Origin: an uncultured Sulfitobacter sp.
GTDB lineage: Bacteria; Pseudomonadota; Alphaproteobacteria; Rhodobacterales; Rhodobacteraceae
NCBI GenBank assembly: GCA_947492925.1
Contig: CANLOQ010000002.1
Coordinates: 558,001-622,000, forward strand
Direction of reading: 5' to 3'
DNA length: 64,000 nt
The first letter of the stretch is position 1; every line of letters begins with the position of its first letter. The translations under genes and the position numbers were made by a program. The notes below the pieces were generated by a model that saw only the letters and a program-made list of their open reading frames with translations, was not told the origin of the DNA and ran no database searches. Below, in pieces: positions 8,031 to 16,914 of the stretch.

Positions 8031-9323
8031 ATGGCCAATGTCGTTGTTGTCGGCGCCCAGTGGGGAGACGAGGGAAAAGGCAAGATCGTCGATTGGCTGT
8101 CCGAGCGGGCGGATGTGATTGCCCGGTTTCAAGGCGGGCACAACGCGGGCCATACGCTGGTGGTAGAGGGCGAAGTCTATAAGCTGCACGCGCTGCCATC
8201 TGGTGTGGTGCGTGGTGGCAAACTGTCTGTGATCGGCAACGGTGTGGTGCTGGACCCCTGGCATCTGCTGAAAGAGATTGAGACGATCCGTGCGCAGGGT
8301 GTGACGATCTCGCCCGAGACGCTGATGATTGCCGAGAATACACCGCTGATCCTGCCGTTCCACGGGGAGCTGGACCGGGCACGGGAAAGCCAGAATTCGG
8401 TTGCCAAGATTGGCACCACCGGACGCGGAATTGGGCCCTGCTATGAAGACAAGGTCGGGCGACGTGTGATCCGTGTGGCAGATCTGGCCGATGACGCCAC
8501 GCTTGAATTGCGGGTGGACCGTGCGCTGGTGCACCACGATGCGCTGCGACGTGGGCTCGGGCTTGATCCGGTAGACCGGGCCGCGTTGCTGGACAGTCTG
8601 CGTGAAATCGCGCCGCAGGTTCTGGAGTATGCGGCACCCGTCTGGAAAGTGCTGAACGAAAAGCGCAAGGCGGGCAAGCGTATCCTGTTTGAAGGGGCGC
8701 AGGGCGCGCTTTTGGACATTGATTTTGGCACCTATCCGTTTGTGACCTCAAGCAATGTGATCGCGGGGCAGGCAGCCACAGGAACGGGCATCGGGCCGGG
8801 CGGCATTGATTTTGTGTTGGGCATCGTCAAAGCCTACACCACCCGCGTGGGCGAGGGGCCGTTTCCGACGGAGCTTTTCGATGAAGACGGTGAACGGTTG
8901 GGCGTGCAGGGGCATGAGTTCGGTACGACAACGGGGCGCAAGCGGCGCTGTGGCTGGTTCGATGCCTGCCTCGTGCGCCAGACTTGTGCGACCTCCGGGA
9001 TCAACGGAATATCGCTGACCAAGCTGGATGTGCTGGACGGGTTCGAAACGCTAAAGATTTGCACCGGTTACGAGCTGGACGGCGAGCGGCTTGAATACCT
9101 GCCCACCGCTGCCGACCAACAGGCGCGGTGCACGCCGATCTATGAGGAAATGCCCGGATGGTCGCAGTCCACGGAAGGGGCGCGGTCCTGGGCTGATCTG
9201 CCCGCCGAAGCGATCAAATACGTGCGCCGCGTTGAAGAGTTGATTGAGTGCCCCGTCGCCCTACTCTCAACCTCGCCGGAGCGGGAGGACACCATTCTGG
9301 TGACAGATCCTTTCGCAGACTGA
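8031..9323 (+). CDS. purA: Adenylosuccinate synthetase
   Basis: A 430-residue enzyme joining IMP and aspartate with GTP to form adenylosuccinate, the first committed step to AMP, in the cytoplasm. The start [22 protein letters not shown] holds the phosphate loop GDEGKGK with catalytic Asp and Lys. Next comes GGHNAGHT, with the general-acid His. Later blocks are [14 protein letters not shown] near residues 125-138 and [12 protein letters not shown] near residues 303-314. Full length for the family. Start ATG at 8031 follows a short AT-rich region. DUF2842 follows after 13 bp and shares its terminator. Confidence 0.97.
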   Translation: MANVVVVGAQWGDEGKGKIVDWLSERADVIARFQGGHNAGHTLVVEGEVYKLHALPSGVVRGGKLSVIGNGVVLDPWHLLKEIETIRAQGVTISPETLMIAENTPLILPFHGELDRARESQNSVAKIGTTGRGIGPCYEDKVGRRVIRVADLADDATLELRVDRALVHHDALRRGLGLDPVDRAALLDSLREIAPQVLEYAAPVWKVLNEKRKAGKRILFEGAQGALLDIDFGTYPFVTSSNVIAGQAATGTGIGPGGIDFVLGIVKAYTTRVGEGPFPTELFDEDGERLGVQGHEFGTTTGRKRRCGWFDACLVRQTCATSGINGISLTKLDVLDGFETLKICTGYELDGERLEYLPTAADQQARCTPIYEEMPGWSQSTEGARSWADLPAEAIKYVRRVEELIECPVALLSTSPEREDTILVTDPFAD

Positions 9324-9336
9324 GGAGGCACAAACG

Positions 9337-9558
9337 ATGGCTTTGAGCTACAAGGCGCGCAGGCGCTGGGCGCTGGTGATCCTGCTGATCGCGCTGCCGC
9401 TTTACATCGTCGTGGCGTTGAATGTGGTGACCCTCTTTGACCGTCCGTCTATTCCTTTGGAATTGGCGATCTATGTGATTCTTGGAATTGTCTGGGCGAT
9501 CCCGTTAAAATTTGTGTTCAAGGGGGTTGGGCAGGCCGACCCGGATGCGCAGGACTGA
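9337..9558 (+). CDS. DUF2842 membrane protein
   Basis: A 73-residue protein with two membrane segments: WALVILLIALPLYIVVALNVV and LELAIYVILGIVWAIPLKFVF. It ends with the KFVFKGVGQADPDA tail typical of DUF2842, a small alphaproteobacterial family of unknown function. A strong ribosome site GAGGAGG lies 9 bp before the ATG. The stop codon is inside the terminator stem (9541-9571). Confidence 0.85.
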   Translation: MALSYKARRRWALVILLIALPLYIVVALNVVTLFDRPSIPLELAIYVILGIVWAIPLKFVFKGVGQADPDAQD

Positions 9559-9571
9559 TCCGGTTTTTTTT
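9541..9571 (+). terminator. Rho-independent terminator of purA-DUF2842
   Basis: A stem CCGGAT/ATCCGG with an 11-nt loop is followed by eight T residues (9564-9571). The hairpin includes the last codons and stop of DUF2842. Confidence 0.85.
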
Positions 9572-9859
9572 GCGGTTGTTTTTCAGTGATATTCTGACAC
9601 TGCGCTGCGGTCCGTCTGCGGAGTGTGGGATAGGTATCTGATTTAGTTCAAATCTCGCTCAAAATCATGTTCTGTATCGCTGCTGCATTCTAAGCTGACA
9701 CGGTTTGGCAAAGTTTTCGTCCCGGCTCGCGAGACGAGATAGCTCTGTTCTGGGCATCACGAGCAGTTTGCAATGCGTCGGGTTCTATGTTGCGTCATGA
9801 TGCTCAAGGTGGGTGTACCACGCATTATCTGAACGCGGGGCGCTTCCGAAGAAGGTCAC
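9572..9859. other. Gene-free stretch between two facing terminators
   Basis: About 290 bp between the purA-DUF2842 terminator and the minus-strand terminator at 9860-9895. No open frame with coding character, no tRNA and no family RNA recognised. Composition is more AT-rich than the flanking genes, and direct repeats are not evident. Confidence 0.5.
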
Positions 9860-9895
9860 AAAAAGAAAACGGGCGGCTCAGAATGAACCGCCCGT
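9860..9895 (-). terminator. Rho-independent terminator of the acidic-protein gene
   Basis: A stem ACGGGCGGCTCA/TGAACCGCCCGT with one G-T pair is followed, on the minus strand, by TTTTCTTTTT. It lies 28 bp past the stop of the 9924-12416 gene. Confidence 0.85.
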
Positions 9896-9923
9896 CATAT
9901 TGCATTTCGACTTTTGCGCGGCG

Positions 9924-12416
9924 TCAGCCGGCGGCGCGTTGGTCCGGGCGATAGCCGATGTCCTCGGACACGGTGAACCTGCCGCCTTTGATTTTCTCAA
10001 TCTTGCCGGTGCGCAGGAGCTGACCAAAGGACCGCAGGCCTTCTTCGCGGCTGAACCCTTCATCCCCTCCAGCCTGGCGCACTTTGGTCATCAGCTGTGG
10101 GCGGGAGAACTGTTCGCGGCCTTCGACGAAGGACATGTAAGCAGCGGCGGCCTCAAGAAGCTGTGGCAAGGATGTCGCCCCCATTTCGGTGGCAAAATCT
10201 GTAAAGCTTTCGCCGTCGGCGGTCTGGGACACCGGTTCTGCGTTTGCGGCAACGCGGCGGGGGCGCACGGGGCCGGCGGGACGGATGCTGTCCACATCGA
10301 CGCGCTGTTCGGCCACCAGCTTCAGCGGTGCAGGGCGAGCGTCTGAGGGGCGTTCGGTGCGTCCTGTTTTGCTGACGGGGCGACGTGGGCGCACCACTTC
10401 GGCCAGATCACTGCGGTAGGCATCGTCGGTTTCCCCATCCTCCGTCGGCGCACCGGCAGCGGCGTCGGCCTTTTTGGCGGCGACAGCGGCGCGCAAATGG
10501 GCAAAAGCGTCGCGTCGTGTGGCGCTTTCGGGTTCGTCCATCTGGTGATCTGTCTCGGCCAGCAGGCGGTTGACGTCAGAGCCGTTTGTTTCGTCAATCG
10601 ACGGCAAGGCGCGCCGTTCGCCGCTTCGAATGCGCAGGTCCGGTTTGGCCGGCGCTTGCGCTTGCGGAGCAGCGTCCGTTTCTTTGGCATCTCCCGCGGC
10701 AATGTCCTCTTTCAGGGCGGCCAGTTCGCGGGCCAGTTCGTCCTCTTCCTCAGGCGACAGGGTGGTCGTTTTGCTGCGTGCAGGGGCCAGATCATCAAGA
10801 CCCAGCGGTGCGTCGTCTGCGGGTTCTTGAGGCTCCTCGGTGGCCTGTGCTTCGGTGGCTTCGAGGTCGTCGTCTTCGTCGTCGTATTCCTCAAGGTCGC
10901 CCTGTTCGATGGCAGCTTCCAAATCGGCGCGCTTGACCTTGATCACGCGGGCGCGTGGTGCCGGACGGGGCGCTTGTGCCGCAGCTTCCGCTGGGGTGTC
11001 CTCTGCAGTTACCGCCACCTGTGGATCACTGGCTGCAACCGCCTCTTCCTCGACCGGCTGTGGTTTGCGCAGCACGACCTTGGGTGTGGGGATCTTGGGA
11101 CCGGCAGCGTCAAGCGTGCTTTCATCCTCATCAAACAGATTGCTGACCGTGTCCTCGACGCTTGGGTCATCAATGTCCGTCTGCGCCGCTTCAAGCGCTT
11201 CATCTGCGTCCGCCAGGGCAGCTTGGGCTGCAACTGTCGGGCCATCATCCTGTGCGCTGTCGGCAACATCTTCTGCTGTGTCACTCGCCTGCGGATCGGT
11301 TGTTTCGGCTTCAAGACGGCTCAGAATCGCACTGACATCATCCTCGTCTGACGCTTCTTCCTCGGTGTCGATTGCCAAAGCATCATCTGCGGCCTGCGCT
11401 GCATCGTCGCTTTCCAGCGCGTCTTCAATATCCTGCCGCGCGTCCGCAATCAGTTCGGAAGGCTCCGAAGAGGCGGCATCGGCGTGTTCGTCTTCCAGAT
11501 AATCGGCATCCTCGTCCTTTTCCTCGTGCTGGGCTACAACAGCGCGGATGCGCTGAAGTTTGGCCGCGATGCTGTCGGGGGCGGGAGCCTGTTCAGCGGC
11601 GGGTGCCGGTGCTGGTTGTGGGGTGGATGCCTGCACTTCATCGGTGTTGGCAGGGTGGTCGGTGACGCTGTTGGCAAAGAACGCCTCGACTTCTGCGTCG
11701 GGCTGGCCCGGCACGATGTCATTTTCGTCCTCGACAAACGCGGTTTGCAGTTCGATCTCGGCCTCGTCCTCAATCATTTCCTCAACGGGAAGTGGCGCGG
11801 GGGCTTCCGTTTTGGGTGCTGCAGGCGCGGTCTCGATCATATCTGCCTCGATGGCATCGGAATCGGCATCGTCTTCTTCTAGGGCTGCTTCGCTGGCGCT
11901 TTCTTCGATCACAACGTCGGGCATTGGCTCCGCCTCAGGGGCAACCGGGTCGGGCGCGGTGTCGATTGTGATGGGCGTGTCTTCTGCGGTCTCTTCCTCG
12001 GCAATGGCCGGAGTGACCTGCAGCTCGGCCTCGGTTGTTTGGGGCAGTGGTTTCTCGACTTCGTCGGTCGACACCTCCGCGACGGGGCTTGTTACGGCAA
12101 CTTCACCTGCCGCAAGCGCGGGCGCGGCGACGGTGGCCGGACCGCGAGAGGATGTATCGTCTTCCAGCGCGCTCAGAACGATTTTGCCATCCTGTTCGCG
12201 GGCTTCCACGCGGCGGGACACTTCTTTCTGTGCGATCCGCGCGAGCATTTCTGCGTCCGGTTGTGGCGGTTCAGCCCCGAAGTAGCGGTCATCGGCGGCA
12301 AGATCGCGAAAATACTCTGCGATTGCCTTCATTGTACCAAAGGAATCGTCAAAGCCTTCCAGCGTGCACGAGAATGTGCCGTAGGAGACCGTTAGGATTT
12401 TATTATTATTCATCAT
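9924..12416 (-). CDS. Large acidic, mostly disordered protein of unknown function
   Basis: An 830-residue protein with three parts. Residues 1-80 (ILTVSYGTFSCTLEGFDDSF, then MKAIAEYFRDLAADDRYFGA) form a compact domain. Residues about 90-690 are extremely rich in Asp, Glu, Ala and Pro, with no globular pattern. The last 80 residues (LLEAAAAYMSFVEGREQFSRP, GFSREEGLRSFGQLLR, IEKIKGGRFTVS) read like a small winged-helix domain. Related Rhodobacteraceae proteins are sometimes labelled CheA, but no His kinase, HPt or CheW motif is present. It is cytoplasmic because no signal or membrane segment is seen. Start: MM pair, ATG at 12416 or 12413. The gene stands alone between its terminator and a divergent promoter region. 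Confidence 0.7.
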   Translation of the reverse strand: MMNNNKILTVSYGTFSCTLEGFDDSFGTMKAIAEYFRDLAADDRYFGAEPPQPDAEMLARIAQKEVSRRVEAREQDGKIVLSALEDDTSSRGPATVAAPALAAGEVAVTSPVAEVSTDEVEKPLPQTTEAELQVTPAIAEEETAEDTPITIDTAPDPVAPEAEPMPDVVIEESASEAALEEDDADSDAIEADMIETAPAAPKTEAPAPLPVEEMIEDEAEIELQTAFVEDENDIVPGQPDAEVEAFFANSVTDHPANTDEVQASTPQPAPAPAAEQAPAPDSIAAKLQRIRAVVAQHEEKDEDADYLEDEHADAASSEPSELIADARQDIEDALESDDAAQAADDALAIDTEEEASDEDDVSAILSRLEAETTDPQASDTAEDVADSAQDDGPTVAAQAALADADEALEAAQTDIDDPSVEDTVSNLFDEDESTLDAAGPKIPTPKVVLRKPQPVEEEAVAASDPQVAVTAEDTPAEAAAQAPRPAPRARVIKVKRADLEAAIEQGDLEEYDDEDDDLEATEAQATEEPQEPADDAPLGLDDLAPARSKTTTLSPEEEDELARELAALKEDIAAGDAKETDAAPQAQAPAKPDLRIRSGERRALPSIDETNGSDVNRLLAETDHQMDEPESATRRDAFAHLRAAVAAKKADAAAGAPTEDGETDDAYRSDLAEVVRPRRPVSKTGRTERPSDARPAPLKLVAEQRVDVDSIRPAGPVRPRRVAANAEPVSQTADGESFTDFATEMGATSLPQLLEAAAAYMSFVEGREQFSRPQLMTKVRQAGGDEGFSREEGLRSFGQLLRTGKIEKIKGGRFTVSEDIGYRPDQRAAG

Positions 12417-12554
12417 CGGATGCTCGTCCTCTGCGGTTTTGCAAGCTACCGTTTACCACGATATCCAAGACCAAAGCGGCCCGAATCTGTGCCTTGTACC
12501 GTATCATTTCGTGTTCAGAATGTGACCTAGTTCCTGAAATGGCGATAATTGACA

Positions 12555-13247
12555 ATGTTTAGCCCGATTGTTCGCAGTGCGTCACCAATTACCTTGGTTG
12601 GTGGGGGGCAGGCTACGCGCAGAGACCTGCAAAAAGCGTTAACGCTGGCACCTATTTGTGCGGCGGTCGATGGCGGTGCAGCGCTGGCGTTGCGTGCCGG
12701 GGTGTTACCGGATGTGGTGATCGGTGATTTTGATTCCGTCCCGGCAGAGGTGCTGGACCAGATCCCGTCCGAACGGCGGCACCGGATTGCGGAACAGGAA
12801 AGCACAGATTTTGAAAAGGCGCTGCGCCGTGTGGTGGCACCGGTTGTGATTGGGGTCGGCTTTCTGGGGGGCAGGGTAGATCATCAACTGGCAGTATTCC
12901 ATACACTCGCAGCGGTGCCCGAACGTCCTTGCGTATTGCTGGGCAGGACAGAGGTGGTGTGCCTTTTGCCACCGCAGCTGCATCTGCCCACGCGGGCGGG
13001 GGATGTTGTGTCGCTCTTTCCGCTGGGGTCCGTGACGGGGCGGAGCACCGGGTTGAAATGGCCTATCGACGGGCTGGCATTTGATCCCATGACTCGGATC
13101 GGTACGTCAAACGCGGCCACCGGCCCGATTATCATTGATACTGAAGGACCTGCGCTTTTGGGAGTATTCCCGCGCCGCCTTATGCCGGCGCTTGTTGCCG
13201 CGTTGGCAACGCCAGACGTCGCGCGGTGGCCCGCTCGCGCAGGATAA
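12555..13247 (+). CDS. thiN: Thiamine diphosphokinase
   Basis: A 230-residue enzyme transferring pyrophosphate from ATP to thiamine to make the cofactor thiamine diphosphate, in the cytoplasm. Motifs: AVDGGAALAL with the substrate Asp, VVIGDFDSVPAE, the EQESTDFEKAL block (the STDxxKAL signature) near residues 81-91, and GFLGGRVDHQLA near residues 102-113 (GGRxDH signature). I place the start at ATG 12555; a TTG two codons upstream (12549) is also in frame. The 3' end overlaps the converging EamA transporter gene by 68 bp. No thi biosynthesis gene or THI-element riboswitch is seen nearby. Confidence 0.9.
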   Translation: MFSPIVRSASPITLVGGGQATRRDLQKALTLAPICAAVDGGAALALRAGVLPDVVIGDFDSVPAEVLDQIPSERRHRIAEQESTDFEKALRRVVAPVVIGVGFLGGRVDHQLAVFHTLAAVPERPCVLLGRTEVVCLLPPQLHLPTRAGDVVSLFPLGSVTGRSTGLKWPIDGLAFDPMTRIGTSNAATGPIIIDTEGPALLGVFPRRLMPALVAALATPDVARWPARAG

Positions 13248-14106
13248 TATAGAGCCCGGCGGCCATCGTGATGGCAATGCCGACGCTGGCCAGCGCATCG
13301 GGGAATTCGTTAAAGATCAGCAGGCCGATGACCGTTGCGAAAGGAATTTCAAGGTACTGCATCGGTGCCAGTGTGGCCGAGGGCGCATAACGCAATGACC
13401 ACGTCATCAGCAGATGGGCGATAGTGCCCAGACCGCCGAGGGCAAGCAGCAGGTTCCACTGTGTCGCTGTCGGCGCGGACACTTCCAGCGGCGCAAAACC
13501 AATCAGGCTGCTGATCAAGAGGATGGGCAGCATCAGCGCCACGGCCATCAGACCGCTGACAGCCTGCAGGCCAATCGGGTCCGTTTCCTTGGCGATCTGG
13601 CGGGTGACCAGCATGAAAACCGAAAAGTTTGCGGCGACAAAAACGGGCAAAAGGGCAGGCCAGCCAACGGTTGCAAAGCTGGGTTGTATGACCAGCAGTG
13701 TGCCCACAAACCCTACGATACAAGCGGCGAGCCTGCGCGGCCCCACGACCTCCTTCAGGATCATCTTGCCGAGGACCAGCATAAAGAACGGCATAACAAA
13801 GACGATCGCGACCGCATCGGCCAGTGGCAAATACATCAGCGCGGTAAACATCGCAGCAATTCCGATGATGTGCAGCACGGTGCGCAGCAGCGTCAGCCAC
13901 ATCACGCGGCCTTGCATGCGCCACTGCCGTGCAGTCAGCCAGACAATCGGGAACAGGATCAGCGCCTGCAACGCAAATCGGATCGCCACCACCTGACCGA
14001 TGCCGACACTGTTGCCAATCAGTTTGGCCACCGCATCGCCCATCGGGGCGATCAGGCAAAACCCAAGCATCAGAGTGACGCCGATAAGTGGACGGTCCTG
14101 TGTCAT
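13180..14106 (-). CDS. EamA/DMT-family transporter
   Basis: A 308-residue inner-membrane protein with two EamA repeats of about five membrane segments each. Repeat 1 begins LIGVTLMLGFCLIAPMGDAVAKLIG; repeat 2 begins AANFSVFMLVTRQIAKETDP and ends with ATVIGLLIFNEFPDALASVGIAITMAAGLYII, the EamA closing pattern. Members export or import metabolites such as amino acids or S-adenosylmethionine, so the substrate is open. The last 68 bases run antisense to the end of thiN, so the Arg-rich tail RATARRLALPTRQQAPA lies in the overlap. Start ATG at 14106. Confidence 0.88.
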   Translation of the reverse strand: MTQDRPLIGVTLMLGFCLIAPMGDAVAKLIGNSVGIGQVVAIRFALQALILFPIVWLTARQWRMQGRVMWLTLLRTVLHIIGIAAMFTALMYLPLADAVAIVFVMPFFMLVLGKMILKEVVGPRRLAACIVGFVGTLLVIQPSFATVGWPALLPVFVAANFSVFMLVTRQIAKETDPIGLQAVSGLMAVALMLPILLISSLIGFAPLEVSAPTATQWNLLLALGGLGTIAHLLMTWSLRYAPSATLAPMQYLEIPFATVIGLLIFNEFPDALASVGIAITMAAGLYIILRERATARRLALPTRQQAPA

Positions 14107-14308
14107 CGCGCGACGCTACTGCGAAACAAAAGATCGCGCAACCCGTGGTTGATATAAATTCGTGCCAGACACGGCCTGGATGGATGCTCGGATGCGCAAA
14201 AGGGGAGTTTGATCAATGCAGGGCGTGTCTTCAAGGCAGCGTTTGACGCGGACAAGCACAACCTCAGGGCGCAACAGCTTTTGCTGCGAAGTGATTGGCG
14301 GGTGTCTG

Positions 14309-15721
14309 TCAGGCCGCAGGGCGGCTCAGTTTCACCTGATTTCGCCCGCGGCCCTTTGCAGCGTAAAGCGCGCGGTCCGCTTCATTCAGCAGGGCGCAGC
14401 CGGTTGTATCGTCACCCACCGCGACCGGACCATCCTCGCCACTGCCGCCAATGGCCATGCCGATGCTGATGGTCACGGTGATCGGCGTCGCGCTTCCCGG
14501 GATGGTGAAGGGCGCGCCAGAAACATCGCTGCAGATGCGCAGCGCGGCTTTTTGCGCTTCGGGCAGGGTGGTGCCGGGCATGATGATCAAAAATTCCTCG
14601 CCGCCGATCCGTGCGGCCATGTCGGTGCCGCGCAGGCTGGCACGCAGTCGGTGCGCGACCTCAACCAGAACGGCATCGCCCGATGCGTGGCCGTAAATGT
14701 CATTGATCCGTTTGAAACGGTCCAGATCACCGACCATCACCGCAAAGCTGCGCGCGGTGGTGCGAGCGTGCTCCGCGATGCGCTCCAGATGGGGCATGGC
14801 ATAGCGTCTGTTGTAAAGCCCCGTCAGCGGATCAAACACCGCGGCTTGCAGGCTCGTGCGTACCGAAGCGCGAAGTTGATCGCTCATCCGTTTGCGCCGC
14901 ATCACCGATTTGATCCGTAATGCGAGTTCGGCGGCATCAAAACCGTCCGTCATCAGATCATCCGCACCCAAATCAAGTGCATGCGCCCCCAGCGCCGCGT
15001 CCGCCTGGGTCTGCAGAACGATCACCCCGGCATGGCGCGCCTGCGCATTCGCGCGCAGTGCAGAGATCAGGCGCAGGTTTTCCATTGCCACCGCAGGGTC
15101 GCCCGGCAGAACAAGCACGAAGACATCCGGCAGTTCCTGCTCTGTCATTTGCTGCATCACAGCCCCGGCGGTCGACATGGTCAGTCGCGCGCGCAGAACA
15201 TCGCGCATCTGTATGGCATATTTCTGCAAAGCTGCCCGGTCATCGCTGACCAGCACACAACGGCCCTGCGCGTCAAAGTCAGGTGCCGCTTCTGCCAGTC
15301 CCAGCGCGCGACAGGTGTCTTCGCGCATCTGCCATTCTGCGGTGGCATTGTGCGTGCGGATCAGGCTGCGCACCCGGCCCATCAGCAAGGTTTCATTCAC
15401 CGGCTGAGACAGAACATCGTGAACCCCCGCCTGCAACGTGGCAATGCGCGCGGCCGGTTCGGCCTGACAACCGATGGCGATCATCGGAATATGCTCTGTC
15501 TGCGGGGCCTTGCCCAATGCCGCGCATAGTTCGGCCGCGCCTCCGCCGTCGGGCAGGCATAATGCACTGATCACCAGATCAGGCAGTTCCGCCCGGGCCA
15601 TGTTCACAGCTTCCGGCAGGCTGGCGGCTTGGATCACTTCATAGAACGCTTTCTTCAGCTTGACCTTCAGGACGATGCGGTTTGTCGCAATCGCATCCAC
15701 AATGAGGATTTTACCCTGCAT
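14309..15721 (-). CDS. PleD-like diguanylate cyclase with two degenerate receiver domains
   Basis: A 470-residue protein with layout REC-REC-GGDEF, as in PleD, which makes cyclic di-GMP from two GTP at the cell pole. REC1 starts MQGKILIVDAIATNRIVLK, and the site expected to carry the phosphorylated Asp reads ISALCLPDGG, with Ala in its place; the acidic pair (DD) is reduced to DA. REC2 (about residues 155-280) also lacks the Asp in VFVLVLPGD. The GGDEF domain is intact: DPLTGLYNRRY, GDLDRFKRINDIYGHASGD, GGEEF at 373-377. An inhibitory RxxD site (RGTD, 364-367) sits five residues before it. Activation by phosphorylation is thus unlikely, while product feedback should work. Start ATG at 15721. 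Confidence 0.9.
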   Translation of the reverse strand: MQGKILIVDAIATNRIVLKVKLKKAFYEVIQAASLPEAVNMARAELPDLVISALCLPDGGGAAELCAALGKAPQTEHIPMIAIGCQAEPAARIATLQAGVHDVLSQPVNETLLMGRVRSLIRTHNATAEWQMREDTCRALGLAEAAPDFDAQGRCVLVSDDRAALQKYAIQMRDVLRARLTMSTAGAVMQQMTEQELPDVFVLVLPGDPAVAMENLRLISALRANAQARHAGVIVLQTQADAALGAHALDLGADDLMTDGFDAAELALRIKSVMRRKRMSDQLRASVRTSLQAAVFDPLTGLYNRRYAMPHLERIAEHARTTARSFAVMVGDLDRFKRINDIYGHASGDAVLVEVAHRLRASLRGTDMAARIGGEEFLIIMPGTTLPEAQKAALRICSDVSGAPFTIPGSATPITVTISIGMAIGGSGEDGPVAVGDDTTGCALLNEADRALYAAKGRGRNQVKLSRPAA

Positions 15722-15826
15722 GTGCTGACCCTTTCGCTGAAGTGGGATAAAGACATTCCATGCGCCAGTCTTTGAGCGTATTGGTTAATAAAGCGTTTCC
15801 AGCCGCGATAATATTGGATGGGGTCC

Positions 15827-16111
15827 ATGAGTTTTGAGCAAGAGACCGCCGAAACCCTTGCCTTGCAGGCATTGGGTTGGCTGGCGGCGAATGATGATCT
15901 TCTGCCGGTCTTTCTGGGCAGCACCGGCGCGTCGGAGGCAGATGTGCGCGCCCGCGCCGCCGACCCGGTGTTTCTTGGAGCGGTACTGGACTTTCTGACG
16001 ATGGATGACGCCTGGGTCATTCGCTTTTGCGATGACGTATCACTGCCCTATGACCGGATCATGCAGGCACGTGCGGCCCTGCCGGGCGGGGAACAGGTGA
16101 ACTGGACATGA
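15827..16111 (+). CDS. DUF3572 protein
   Basis: A 94-residue protein with the DUF3572 pattern: AETLALQALGWLAANDDLLPVFLGSTG near its start, then FLGAVLDFLTMDDAWVIRFCDD. Function unknown in the family, which is an all-helical alphaproteobacterial protein. The start was taken as ATG 15827 (MSFEQETAE) because a G-rich ribosome site stands 5 bp before it; an upstream ATG at 15818 is in frame. The stop overlaps the HAD gene by ATGA, so the two are translationally coupled. Transcription diverges from the PleD-like gene over about 100 bp. Confidence 0.85.
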   Translation: MSFEQETAETLALQALGWLAANDDLLPVFLGSTGASEADVRARAADPVFLGAVLDFLTMDDAWVIRFCDDVSLPYDRIMQARAALPGGEQVNWT

Positions 16112-16854
16112 CCGGAGTCCAGGCATCCCGCACCACCACAGGCGTTATCTTTGACAAAGATGGCACGTTATTTGATTTTTCCGCCACATGGGAGGCTTGG
16201 GCGAAGTCCTTTTTGCTGCGGCTTTGTGCCCAGGATATGTCAAAGGCCGCTTATGTGGGGGCCGCGATTGGATTTGATCTGAGCAGTGAGACGTTTGAAC
16301 GGACAAGCGTGGTGATCGCAGGAACCCCCGAGGAAGTGACGCTGGCGCTGATGCCCCATTTCCCGGAACGGTCGCAGGCTGACCTACAAGACATTATTAA
16401 TGAAGAAGCTGCAAATGCGCCGCAGCGCGCGGCGGTGCCTTTGGTGCCGCTGCTACAGGGCTTGCGCGCGGATGGGCTGCGTCTTGGGGTGGCAACCAAT
16501 GATGCCGAAGCCCCGGCGCGCGCGCATCTGGCGCAGGCGGGTGTGACTGCGCTGTTTGACTTTATCGCTGGGTACGATTCCGGTTTTGGCGGCAAACCCG
16601 CCCCCGGACAGTTGATGGCGTTTGCGGAACGGATGCATCTGGTACCGGCAGAGGTTGTTATGGTGGGCGACAGCACCCATGATCTGCGCGCAGGGCGTGC
16701 GGCGGGTATGGGCACGGTGGCGGTGCTGACCGGGCTGGCAACCCGACAGGAGCTTGCGCCGCTGGCGGATGTGGTTCTGCCCGATATCGGTCATCTGCCG
16801 GGCTGGCTGGACCAGACCCGCCCCGCACCCCAAAAGCGACACTTCCCGTCGTGA
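16108..16854 (+). CDS. HAD-superfamily phosphatase (phosphoglycolate phosphatase-like)
   Basis: A 248-residue HAD-IA hydrolase. Motif I is VIFDKDGTLFDF near residues 13-24 with the nucleophile and acid/base Asp pair (DxD reads DKD). Motif II is LGVATNDAE with Thr. Motif III Lys is in SGFGGKPAPGQL. Motif IV is VMVGDSTHDLRAGRAAGM. A helical cap lies between motifs I and II. Such enzymes cleave phosphomonoesters such as phosphoglycolate or pyrophosphate; the exact substrate is not determinable. It overlaps DUF3572 by 4 bp. A hairpin-rich 60-bp gap separates it from the methyltransferase gene. Confidence 0.88.
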   Translation: MTGVQASRTTTGVIFDKDGTLFDFSATWEAWAKSFLLRLCAQDMSKAAYVGAAIGFDLSSETFERTSVVIAGTPEEVTLALMPHFPERSQADLQDIINEEAANAPQRAAVPLVPLLQGLRADGLRLGVATNDAEAPARAHLAQAGVTALFDFIAGYDSGFGGKPAPGQLMAFAERMHLVPAEVVMVGDSTHDLRAGRAAGMGTVAVLTGLATRQELAPLADVVLPDIGHLPGWLDQTRPAPQKRHFPS

Positions 16855-16870
16855 ACGGGACGGCCCGCCG

Positions 16871-16910
16871 CCCCTGAGTGGGGCCTTCTGAACAAAAGTT
16901 CAGGAGGATA
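16871..16910 (+). promoter_or_regulatory. Two small hairpins next to the mttB-family ribosome site
   Basis: CCCC-TGAGT-GGGG at 16871-16883 and CTGAAC-AAAA-GTTCAG at 16888-16903. The second hairpin's 3' arm runs directly into the ribosome site CAGGAGG, 5 bp before ATG 16915. This could end HAD transcription or modulate translation of the methyltransferase. Confidence 0.4.
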
Positions 16911-16914
16911 CCCA

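Noticed and set aside
10497-12285. Long open frames opposite the acidic-protein gene (up to 284 codons)
   Set aside because: They are antisense products of Ala/Asp/Glu-rich coding sequence, giving Ser/Val/Phe-rich low-complexity peptides without motifs.
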